Positions 49,836-59,523 of a stretch of DNA of 64,000 bases are shown here, piece after piece (within the stretch, counting starts at the first letter, position 1; each line of letters starts with the position of its first letter). Both the position numbers and the translations under genes were made by a program. Source of the DNA: Datnioides undecimradiatus. Taxonomy: Eukaryota > Chordata > Actinopteri > Lobotiformes > Datnioididae. The stretch spans positions 3,586,001 to 3,650,000 of the forward strand of contig WARS01000043.1 of assembly GCA_008933995.1 (NCBI GenBank), written 5' to 3'. The notes below the pieces were generated by a model, which searched no databases, was not told where the DNA came from, and saw only the letters and a list, made by a program, of their open reading frames with translations.

Positions 49836-52800
49836 CAATATTTCTGGTGAAAGATGTTCAAAAACTGGGATTGTTGTTCATTTTTAATGCCTTCAGGACA
49901 GCTAACGTGTCGTAGAAGGAGGTTTCTGCAACACACATGTACTGTAATGTTGTTAAAGACATAAAGGTCTGTTACACTTTGATTTTTTTTGCTGTTTTTC
50001 ACCTCAACTCTTCATTTTCTGGCTTTAAATTGCGCGTTTTTTTATATTTTGTTTGACAAAAAAAAAATTCTCTTTTTCTTGGAAAATCATTGGCTCGCCT
50101 GCTTTTAAAATGTCTTTTTTTTATGTCTTCTGATCGCATATTTGTGTTAATAACACAATAATAACCTAAATTGTCTCTATAATAACCAGAAACAAATACC
50201 GAGGCCTTACTGTGGATATGAATGCGATCTTTGGGCTCACCTCTCTCTCTCTCACCTCGGAGACATCTAATTGGCTGCAGTGTCAGGTTTGCTCGCCCTC
50301 CTCCATGACGCCTGCCTGGTGGGCATACATCAGCTCAGGATTAACAGCAGACGGAGGTCAGCACATAATCACTCCTGATGAATATGGAGGAGGGCCTTTG
50401 GGTTTGCACGGGAGGACTGCCAAAAATGATAACGACCCCTCCTCCAGTACCTCCTCGGGGACCCATACGCTCTCATCTCAAGGTTGTAACTAAAACAGAG
50501 GCAGGGCCGTATGGGGGGAGGGCGGCGCTGGAGCTCTTCGCCTCTGAAGTCACGAGCTAACGTGACATATAGAAAAAAAGCCTTTGGGTATGTTCTGAAA
50601 TGTGATCTGTGTGTGAAACATCATCAGTGCGTCAAAGCTTACTTTATGGTAAAGGGTGCATGGGTAAGCGTGAGACAATTCAGAATTCATGCACATGACG
50701 CATTCACGCCTTAAAACGCTGTTTTTCTGAGCGAAGCTAAGATTGTTTGGAGCCACGGAGAACTGTACGTCGTTCGTTTGAATTTCTTTGATAAACTTGG
50801 GACTGATCTTCCCTCGTTGGCCACCAGAGGCGGCCCGCACTCAAAAACCAGCCTGGACGAGTGTCACAAATATTAGATTTCAATGCTTCATCTGAGGCTT
50901 GTGGTGGCTCCGCTGTTTTGCCAGCCGCAGCTTAAGACAAAGTTTAATTAATCCCAGTGTTCAGTTGTTCTATCGAGGGCCACAAATGTCTTGAAGCCAT
51001 GAAAAATAATCCACTGGAAACATCAATCACTCACAGCCTGGAGGGTTTAAAGGAGGTTTGCAGCTCGCTCCTCCTTGTAGGAGAGCAACTGCAGGCAACC
51101 ATGCAACTCAACTTGATGAAGCTTTGTTGAAAGTTCAGTAAGGAGGATCTTTACTCCCTGGGACTTCCAGCTATTTCACCGCTTTTTCAGCTCCAGTCTA
51201 CTTTCCCGTGCTGTCAAAACCCTTTTTCATTAACTTCAGGCATCAACACGTCTGGCCAATGATCTCAGTCCTCAGAGGCTGGGCTTTCACCGTGTTTCTG
51301 TCATTCTGTCTTTGAAACCCACAACTGGACCTCATCGGCATCTCACCACCAGCTCGTCGTCCCTCAGGACGATCCAGATGTTTGAAGTTAAAGGGTCCTT
51401 CTTCCGTCTGCTGCCTCTGTAGACTCTGGGGAATAGTACCTATCTCCTTCACTCATGGGCCTGTGCTCATTTAAGATACATCACATAAATAGCGTGTGAC
51501 GACCCACAGTCGACAGACAGCTGGTTCCTTCTCGCTGAGCTTAGGTTGATCACGAGAACAACCTAGCCTAACAATCCCAGGAACAAACCACTTCATCAAA
51601 CATCAGATCTGTGGCACCAGTTCCCCATTTAAATACCTAAAACAAACACAAATGCTGTATTTCCATCATTTATTGTGCATTTTTCTAAAGTCTGACTCTA
51701 TGAATCACCTCATCCCCCCTTTCCTGCAATCATCATCCCAACATTTGCACAAACAATAGCTGAAATATACATAAATTCACGTTTTCTTTAAACAATCTTA
51801 AGAATAGTGGATTTAAATTTCTCCAACATTTAATCTGGGTCATTGAAAAATACCAAAACTGCCTTTAATCCAATCAGATTGCAGCTGTCTTGCACAAAGA
51901 GCAAACTACAACCTCATACTGAGGTAACACTGAGCTGGAACCTTGAATAAATAAACCAGTGGTGAAGACATGAATACAGTTTCTATCAAAGTAATCACGC
52001 TGATGCAAATGCTTGAGCTCATCCATTGATTACTGTTTTGTTCGTGCATCAACACGTCTTAGAAAGTGTTGATTAATGACTAATCAATGTACAAATAAAT
52101 GTTTCTCCGTGAATTCACGCAGGTGCCGTGGAGCGCCAGTCACCGATTTCAAAACCATCGCACGACACCGAAGTCAAAGCGCTTCTCCGTGTTTGCTTCT
52201 CAGCTCAGTAAAGACAAACTTGAGGGCAGTTAAATGACACATAATTACTGTTTCATAATGAAAGGACTGTGATGGCCCCTCTGATTTAGTTGCCCGCTGC
52301 CGGGCTTTCGCTCTCCAGGGCTGCAGACCCTGTTAGGAGGGTAATCAGCAACACGGGACACACCTGGGCCCGGTTGTGTCCTGTGCATTTTTAACAGAGC
52401 AGGAGCTGGTCTGCACGCCTCAGTGGTGCGTTATCTTTTCTTCCACCCATTTGCATTACGCTTTTGCTTATTTCGACTATTTTAGGTGCTAACATTTTGA
52501 ATTTTAGATAAACTGGGGGTTTTGTTTGTGCCAAAGTTTATATCTTGAATCATGTAGAGAAGTTTGTAGAAGTGTTTGACCAGAGCTTCATTTACTACAT
52601 GCAAGAGAAAGACAACTGCTGGTTCTGTTCATGTATTTCTCGTGTAATAATTTAATTAGATTCAGTACCGAGTCTTATATTTTAATCAGATTGTGTAGTT
52701 TTCTTTCTCACCCTCATCTCATTTTCACTATTTTCAGTTTAAGGTGGACTTAATTACTTATTTGACAATGCTTATGAGAAATTAAACACTAATACTCACT

Positions 52801-53680
52801 CACAGGATTCATAATTCTGTTGTGTGAAAGTTATAAAATAAATATTGATCAAAAAGCAAATTTCAGGAAATGAGATCTGCAGCTTTTTCTTTGGAAAACG
52901 CGCTTTTTAATAACATAACAATGAATACTGACTTCCTTAATAATCAAATAAGGCCTAAAAATGATTAATGGAAAGTAACATCTTGGGATTATTATGATCT
53001 GAATTGTATTCATGTCAACACGTATCATATCGGAGAGGTAACGCACACCTCTGCAATGCTGTTGTGTAGAGATATCAGCGCGGCGCTCCTCTTCCCTGAA
53101 GTGGCTGTTTCAGATCAGCTCATGAGTTATGGAGGCTAATTAATATGGGCCGAGCGGGGTGTGACAGGCTGAAGGATGGCGTCTCTCAGCCACACACTCA
53201 TTTCCCCTTATCTCCATCAGACACTCAGCGACTACCCCCTCCTCATTCGCAGCCTCCCTTCAGCTCAGATGGGAGATGCTGCATGATAATGGTCACTGGG
53301 GTCACAAACCGCTGCATTAAAACAACAAAACATCATAAAATTGTCTCCCGGCTCGATCTGATCTGGAGACAGTTTCAAACGCTGCGAGACTGTTTTGGAC
53401 GCTGGCTTTGGTGATGCTGGGTTTCGGACAAGATACTATTCATTATTCATTCAGGAGTCCTGGAGGTGATTAGGAAATCACAGCCACTAAAAATAGACTC
53501 TTGTTTTCTGTCAGCTGAGCGGCCGAGCTCAGTTACAGCCCCAACCTCTTCGTGCTGGTGGGAACATTCTTATTAATATACGACTTTCAATGCACTTCAT
53601 TCATTTCATTCATACGCATCCTATCGTCTTTTTAACTCTAGCTGTGTCAACATTCACGATGCCCAGAAGTTAAACTCAAA
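49836..53680. other. Intergenic, no gene seen; some regulatory-looking stretches
   Basis: Mostly unique AT-rich sequence. 52230-52400 and 53070-53220 are low-repeat stretches with homeodomain-type words (CATAATTACTG; GGCTAATTAATATG). No frame with a recognisable domain. Confidence 0.5.
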
Positions 53681-53689
53681 TGAACTTGT

Positions 53690-53775
53690 GCAAAGCTAAT
53701 CACATTCCCATAATCCTCGGCTGCTACTTTTATTTCTCATTCGCAAATGTTAGCATGCTAACATGCTAAACTAGT
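53690..53775. repeat. GCTAACATGCTAA dispersed repeat, copy B
   Basis: CATTCCCATAATCCTCGGCTGCTACTTTTATTTC, then GCAAATGTTAGCATGCTAAC and ATGCTAAACTAG: same word order as copies A (21140) and C (54515). Confidence 0.6.
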
Positions 53776-54514
53776 GGTTGGCATACCTTTTAATACCTTT
53801 ATACCACACTTTTTAGAAGTTTAACGCCCTATAAACGTATACAAACATATGAAACTACTTAAATTACATACACTACTAAGAAAACAAGACACGTTGGAAT
53901 TGATTGGCATACGAATGTGTGTATATGTCATATTTTAGCACGATAGCCATGCTGTCTTCATCCTCTTCACACAAATCATTTCACCTCCCTGGACCGGCTC
54001 TAACAGCTCATACAGTATTAAATGTGTTTGAATCAAGTGCAACAAACTCATGGCTATTTATTATTGAAATCTGAAACAAAACTGCATATTTTAAAGTGTT
54101 ATTTCAAACAGAAGTTGGATAATAGAAAGTTGTGTCTTCTGTCCGACAGATGAATGGGAGTTGACCCCATTGATCCCAGACTGGGAACGCCCATCGCCAC
54201 CAGTCTTGGCACAGCTGTACAGCCTGCACCGCTGCCAGGCTAAATGGTTTGTCTATGAGGGTATTTTAGCTATAATCCATTTTACACCATTCAGCGGCGC
54301 TGGGGCATGTGAATGGCATCAGTTACAGATAATGCTCTTACAAACAAAAGCCCCCATTTAGAAACGTGAGTTAATCTCTTCACCATCGGGCTGAGCATAA
54401 ATTACATTTTAATTCCATCGCTGAGATGATTGTTCGGGGTGTTTCCACATGTATGTAGCTGATCGCTTTCATGATGTAGTTACAGACTTTAAATCACTGT
54501 CTTTCTGAAATGTT

Positions 54515-54665
54515 TGGGGCAAAATTACACTTTGGTTTACAACTAAATACCCACAAAGCAATGACATCTTGTGGGTATTTTGGGCTAATTAGCAAATGTC
54601 AGCGTGCTAATGCTAAGCCAAGGTGTGAATATGCTATATGCTATCTGCTATAAGCTCAGCATGTT
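54515..54665. repeat. GCTAATTAGCAAATG dispersed repeat, copy C
   Basis: ACACTTTGGTTTACAACTAAATACC, then CAAAGCAATGACATC and GGGCTAATTAGCAAATGTCAGCGTGCTAATGC. It is the longest of three copies of this family in the window; borders are approximate. Confidence 0.6.
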
Positions 54666-55238
54666 GGAGTAACATTCATGTCATTTTGCAGATGCTGACA
54701 ACGCACTGCTGAAGCAGGATGGATATCTGCACCAAAGCTAAAGACTGTTGATGTCCAGACATTTGGCTTTGGACCAAAATATTGCGAGGAATCATGTTCA
54801 GAAGGAGCGACCTTGCCTTCTCTATGTTCTTCTCAGTCATTCATTAAAGAACGGATGATTTTATGTTAAAGACATATTGGGTTTCTGAGTCTGCACTGCA
54901 CACTACTGAGTTTGCACTTTTGATGTTCTTGCTGTACGGCTTACCTTTGCATCTCAGTTATGTAACTCATGTCCCTCGTTTGGCCTCAGTGGGAAGTTAA
55001 TCTGTGGGAAAAGGGAACAGAAAGCACGGAGGATGAAAGTCTGGAGCCTGAGAGGGAGAACCACCTCTCTGTCAATGTTAAACTTTTGGCCGAAAATTAC
55101 ATTAAATCTGAACCGAACGTCCGTGGAGGATACTGTGTTGGACCAATCAGAGTTAGTTTCAAGTTGAGTCAAAAGGAGCATCCTGTTTTTCTGCATGATA
55201 AAGTACGCTGCATTAACATCCATTCATTATCACTTTGT

Positions 55239-55313
55239 TATAAACCAGAGGCAGCGTCTCACTGTGATGCCGTTGCACCGATACTGATTTCTTTTGGCCT
55301 CAGCTGATCAAAG
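55239..55313 (+). promoter_or_regulatory. Possible TATA promoter and 5' leader exon of lectin 1
   Basis: A TTATAAACC box at about 55239 is followed, at leader-like distance, by a good donor (CAAAG/gtaggt at 55313/55314). It could splice to the acceptor (TCTAAACAG) ending at 55679, just upstream of the lectin 1 start codon. This would make a non-coding first exon starting near 55270. It rests on motifs only. Confidence 0.35.
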
Positions 55314-55703
55314 GTAGGTGCATATTCAGAGAACTCATACTACTGAATACGATTGATGTTTGGGAGATTCAGCTAGCTCCTACTCACTCCAGTTCGATTT
55401 ATAGTTAAAAGTGATTATTATTCAGGTAAAATGAAATGATCTCATCAAAATCAAAGCACTCGGATGACCTCAAACAAGCTTAATTTCAATGCAAATGCCA
55501 GAATGTACCAGACTCCAGTCTTAATCATTAAAATAATACCTGGCCAAGCTCAAGAGAGCAGACTGATTCAAAATAAGTGCAAAAAAAAGTAACTTTTAAA
55601 AGTCTTAAGTTTTAAAGTTTCTGTAAAATAGTCTATAACTGTATTTGTGATCTCACATGTGAACGTCTCCTCTAAACAGGAAAAAGGTGAAACCGTTATC
55701 AGA

Positions 55704-55776
55704 ATGGATTCGATGGAAATCGACGACAACGTTTATATAGATCGGAACCTGACAATGGAAGGCCTCATTCCCCAAG
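55704..55776 (+). CDS. Lectin 1 coding exon 1 (cytoplasmic tail)
   Basis: Encodes residues 1-24, beginning MDSMEIDDNVYID, phase 1 at the donor CCCAAG/gtgcag. The ATG has A at -3 (AGAATGG). The tyrosine is not in an ITIM or a hemITAM: residue -2 is Asn and +3 is Arg. Confidence 0.85.
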
Positions 55777-58700
55777 GTGCAGCAACAACCTGAAAACCAC
55801 AACCTGTTAATCTGCTTAAAAAATGAATAATTTAAGGGTTTCTTCATATAAATGCCCTTTTGTGTTGCTGTTTAAATAACTAAACAGGTAACTTCAGAAG
55901 TCTCAGAACTGATTTTTACTGGTTTTCCTCTTAATTTAGGGGAGTTTCAGAGAAGAAGGCAGCCCTCTAGATGTGTCAGTGTGTGCCTTGGTTTGCTGTG
56001 CGCTGCCCTGTTGGCGGGTAACATTGGACAGTTTGTCTGCTGTAAGTGGTTTGTTTGTCCTCGCTAAAAGATAGGTGCGGCTGAAGTTGTACGAAATACA
56101 GAATGCATGTTTCTAATTTTTGCGTTTTGCAGATGAGATAACCGGCCGCCACAGGTCAGCAGACCCGACGCAGGCCAGTTACAACGCTCAGGAACAACTG
56201 CAGAGCAGCTACGATGCTTTGACTGTGGAGAGGAAGCAGTTAGAGGCCAGACTGAGTAACCTGACCAAAGAGAAAGACCAGTTGCAGCAAAGTTACAGTT
56301 CGCTGACCACTGAAAGAGACGAGTTCAAGGTCAGTCTCAACAAGCTGAAAGACGAGAAGGACCAGTTGCTGCAAAGCTACGACACCTTAAAACAAGAGAG
56401 CGATCACTTACAGACGAGCAACGATGACATGCGGAGGGATCTCGAAGGGCTACGCGTCAATCACGTTAATCTGACAGCGAGCAGCGCCCAGCTACAGACC
56501 GATTACAGTAACCTGCGACAAGAAAATCGTGAATTACAGACCGTTTTCCGTCGGTTACAGGGGAATTACTCCACACTGAAGACGGACCGCGACGAGTTGC
56601 AGAAAAGCTACGCTACACTGAATTTAAGTAACAATCAACTTCAGATCAGCTACAGTTCGCTGTGGACAGACAAAGAGCGGTTGCAAGCTCGATACACGAC
56701 TCTGCGCAGGGACAAAGAGCAGTTACAGGCCAACTACAGCAGTGTGGCTGCAGGTAGAGATCGATTACAGGAGAAGATCGACAGAGTAAGAAGAAGTAAG
56801 ATGTCCCTCGTTAAAGCTTAATTTATTTAGCATTCAGATATAATCGATGATTTGGATTTACGCTTGTGATGTTTTGTTCATTCGACTTTGCAGACATGCT
56901 GTGTCAGACAGGCTGGCAGAAGTTCGACATCGGCTGTTACTTTGTTTCGACCTTAAAGAGAAACTGGACGTTGAGCAGACAATACTGCACCGCAAGAGGG
57001 GCCGACCTGGTCATCATCGACAGCCGGGAAGAACAGGTGAGAGAGACGGAAACACAAGAAAGAATAAACACAAGGAGATAAGAAGCTTAGAAAAAGATCT
57101 GTTTTTGACCGGATCTGAGATGCCGAGTCACGCATCGGGGTGAAAGACAAACCACAATGACTGCGTGACCGATTATGCATGAGGGAGATCGAGGAGGAGT
57201 TGTTTTTGTGGCATAAACTGCACAAAAAGCAACAAAAATAAGTGAGAAAAGTTTCGTTTTCCAAGAACCAAAACCGGCGTTCTGGGTAGAATCTGTGTTT
57301 TAATAAGAAAGGTGCTGAAGAGGGAGAAACTTCTGTTTTATTGGTTTTATAACAAACATATGTCAAGTTTTATAATCAGTCCTTTTCCGATCAGTTTGGT
57401 GAGTATGTAGCGTGTCGGGGTGTGAACTGCTTACTGTCAGGGCTTTGTGCCACAGGGAGGAACTCGAGGAGAGGGACTCAAATACAGACAGACACTAGGA
57501 GTGGAGATAGTTTAAACAGGTTATTTTGGGGGGTTTGGCTTACGGTAGGTAGGAGGCAGACAGGGTCTAAACCAGGTGATCAGTCCAAAAAACAATCCAG
57601 GTGCGGCAGGAAGAGAGCAACGTCCACGAGCGAGCAAAACTCCAAAAACCATAAACCATAAAAGTCATAAGGAGCTCATAAGGCTCTGCTCACTAACAAA
57701 CAATCAACAGACCAACGGAGAACAAAGGACACGACTTAAATAGACTGGGGAGTGCAGGTAAACGAGACACAGGTGAAACCAATGGACTAATTAAACACAG
57801 GAAACTCTACTTTGATAGCTTTGATAATGTAGAGCTGCTACCTGCAGAGCCACGTTTGTGTAGCTAACCTTTGGGTTTCAGCCTTATCATCAGTGTTGGA
57901 GTAATGCTGTTACACTACTTTTGCTAACCAGAAATGAAACTGATTACTTTTTCGATTACAGTTACTTAACTCTGTTACGTTTGCCTTACGTTAAGATAGT
58001 GAACAGCGGCAGAAAACAGCCACACAGACAGACAAACGTAGTCTTTTAGCAGGTTTTCTGGTTCAGGACCCAACGTCAGCCGACCTCACGCTGGTGCAAT
58101 GAAATAATTTCTGGAGCAAAGCTCAGTTAATGTGGCGCCCCGACGTCGTGTGGTTCTTCTTCTACAACCAAGTGTATCTGACAAGAACACTAGTCATTAC
58201 TGCCCTCTGGTGGTCACTACTACTAACTCCTATCCATGCAGTCACATTTGACAGTGGTCTTCTCCCACAATGAGCTACAGCAACACTTGAATGATAAAAC
58301 TTGATGTGCATTAATAAGAGAATTGAAGTTGATGCTTGCACTATGTAGTAAAGCAATTTAATTATTTTCGATACTCGTAACTATCCAATTACTCATTTTC
58401 TGTAACTTGCACAACATTAGCATTGCTACTAGCAGCTATTTCTCTCTGTGGTCATGTGCAAAAAAAACCCACTATAATGTAATTTTACTGTTTTGCAGCA
58501 CATCACTTGAAAATACTGAAAATGTTCATAAATATAACTTGGCTACCACTTGTGCGAGCAAAGCTCAAACTGGGAAACTTGGCCATACCGTTAGCTAACA
58601 GGTTCAACAAGCTAGCTCTGTGATACATCGGCACAGTCGTTTCATTTGAATCAAATTAATCATTCTTGTGTGCAACAGGTATTTGTCAGTAACTTGCTGA

Positions 58701-59433
58701 AATCAGGAGGCAACGCCTGGATTGGTCTGACTGACAGTCACAGAGAGGGGACTTGGATGTGGGTGGACGGGAGCCCGGTCACCACGACGTAAGTTTTAAC
58801 TGCCAGTTGGACGGGTTGCTTAATTCATCACCTTCTCGTGTAATATTCAACTTCATTCACTGTTTATATATCGTTTTAGTAAGAATATAAGATTGAGTGG
58901 TGATTTTAAACTTTATGTGAAGAGAGGTCGTCTGCCCTCAGTCTTGAAACGAAACAAACGCAGTCGCAAAAAAGGTTTTGAACGCATCTTCACCACAAAG
59001 TAGAGCACGTTCAGCTGGTCCACTGGTCCACAGCTTCATCCGCGGTGACATTAATGTCAGTGAAATTCATTTTCTCGAGTGAATGTGTTTCAAAGCACAC
59101 CGCAGGGGTGGCGGCGGGGGTGGATTAAACAACTCCATGATAACATGAAGAGTCGACACAGTACTCGTACTTCTATGCAAATGAGTTTGGGTCAGAAACA
59201 ACAGGTCGGAGGCGGCTGAGCAGCAAAAAGCCGGGTGCTGTAAAAAGCATCTGTGAGAGGAGTAAATTGTCTCTGTCTCTGTTATCTTAAACATCAGGTA
59301 CTGGCAGGCCGGGCAGCCCAACAGCTTCAATGGGAACCAGGACTGTGGAGAGATCGTGCCCGTAAAATCAGGACTTGGAGAGTGGAACGACGACGGCTGC
59401 TTTGCCGAACAGATCTGGGTCTGTGAAAAATGA
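55704..59433 (+). CDS. Type II C-type lectin receptor (CD209/ASGR-like), six coding exons, 408 aa (lectin 1)
   Basis: Coding exons: 55704-55776, 55940-56041, 56133-56795, 56894-57036, 58679-58788 and 59298-59433; all junctions are GT-AG and the frame is continuous (1227 nt with stop). Residues 1-35 form a cytoplasmic tail with one tyrosine (DDNVYID) and a basic RRRQPSR stop-transfer. 36-58 is the membrane anchor, about 60-279 a coiled-coil neck of 14-residue repeats, and 283-408 a C-type lectin domain starting LCQTGWQKF with WIGL, QPN (370-372) and WND (393-395). Six N-glycosylation sequons are visible, five in the neck. It is probably a cell-surface endocytic or immune receptor of the CD209/CLEC4/ASGR group. 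The QPN motif, and Gln378 where a calcium-binding Glu is usual, make sugar specificity uncertain. A paralogue lies tail to tail at 62153-64000. Confidence 0.9.
55940..56041 (+). CDS. Lectin 1 coding exon 2 (membrane anchor)
   Basis: 102 nt encoding GEFQRRRQPSR, then a hydrophobic segment beginning CVSVCLGLLCAALLAGNIG. Acceptor TTAATTTAG, donor gtaagt. It aligns directly with the lectin 2 exon at 63940-64000. Confidence 0.88.
56133..56795 (+). CDS. Lectin 1 coding exon 3 (repeat neck)
   Basis: 663 nt, phase 1 to phase 1, encoding the whole neck. From residue 79 it is an array of 14-residue units with consensus xxLQxSYxxLxxER, about 13-14 copies (56192-56758), one unit being 21 residues. Of the two nearby gtaaga donors only the second (after AGAAGAA, 56795) keeps the lectin domain in frame. 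Confidence 0.88.
56192..56758 (+). repeat. 42-bp tandem repeat array coding for the lectin 1 neck
   Basis: Diverged tandem units of 42 nt (two heptads each), recognisable by a recurring CAGTTGCAG-like start and AGCTAC or AGTTAC (Ser-Tyr) at the middle. One unit is extended by 21 nt. The 14-residue period fits a parallel coiled coil that would oligomerise the receptor. Confidence 0.85.
56894..57036 (+). CDS. Lectin 1 coding exon 4 (lectin domain, first third)
   Basis: 143 nt encoding MLCQTGWQKFDIGCY through DSREEQ, with the N-terminal cysteine pair of a long-form C-type lectin domain. Ends in phase 0 at CAG/gtgaga. Confidence 0.92.
57435..57805 (-). mobile_element. Truncated LTR copy (fossil) in lectin 1 intron 4
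   Basis: Begins TGTCAGGG and follows the same order of words as the solo LTR at 44531-45018 (AATACAGACAGAC region, CCAAAAACC, ACTTAAATAGAC, GAGACACAGGTGA, ACCAAT). It ends without the matching CCTGACA terminus near 57805, so it is a broken partial copy. Orientation matches the other copy. Divergence between the two suggests old insertions. No coding region is attached. Confidence 0.6.
57892..58418. mobile_element. hAT-like non-autonomous element in lectin 1 intron 4
   Basis: The left end AGTGTTGGAGTAATGCTGTTAC and the right end GTAACTTGCACAACATT are imperfect inverted copies of the AGTGTTGGG...GTAAC termini common in fish hAT-type elements. TTACTTAACTCTGTTACG lies near the left and CCAATTACTCATTTTCTGTAAC near the right. 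About 527 bp, no transposase frame; target duplication not resolved. Confidence 0.5.
58679..58788 (+). CDS. Lectin 1 coding exon 5 (lectin domain, middle)
   Basis: 110 nt encoding VFVSNLLKSGGNAWIGLTD through VDGSPVTT. It carries the WIGL core motif and ends in phase 2 (ACGAC/gtaagt). Confidence 0.92.
59298..59433 (+). CDS. Lectin 1 coding exon 6 (lectin domain, ligand site, stop)
   Basis: 136 nt encoding YWQAGQPNSF, GNQDCGE, EWNDDGC and IWVCEK, then TGA. It holds the sugar/calcium loop (QPN) and WND. Confidence 0.92.
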
Positions 59434-59517
59434 GATTTGTCATTGATTTCCCCACCTAACGATGGTGTGTGGCTTTGGGCTGCATCTGTGTAATGTACTG
59501 TGTGAAACGGTAATATA

Positions 59518-59523
59518 AATAAA
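59518..59523 (+). terminator. Polyadenylation signal of lectin 1
   Basis: AATAAA 85 nt after the stop codon, giving a 3' UTR of roughly 100 nt. Confidence 0.7.

Larger units (their letters stand above)
57037..58678 (+). other. Intron 4 of lectin 1
   Basis: 1642 bp, the longest intron of the gene. About 900 bp is accounted for by the LTR fossil and the hAT-like element. The corresponding intron in lectin 2 is only about 104 bp (63402-63505). Confidence 0.85.

Noticed and set aside
54969-55307. 112-codon frame just upstream of lectin 1
   Set aside because: Ends at the probable leader exon, no signal peptide or lectin features; the lectin start at 55704 with its own context explains the gene better.
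56781-56786. First gtaaga donor of the lectin 1 neck exon (after GACAGA)
   Set aside because: Splicing here gives phase 0 and throws the lectin domain out of frame; the second donor at 56796 keeps MLCQTGW in frame and matches lectin 2.
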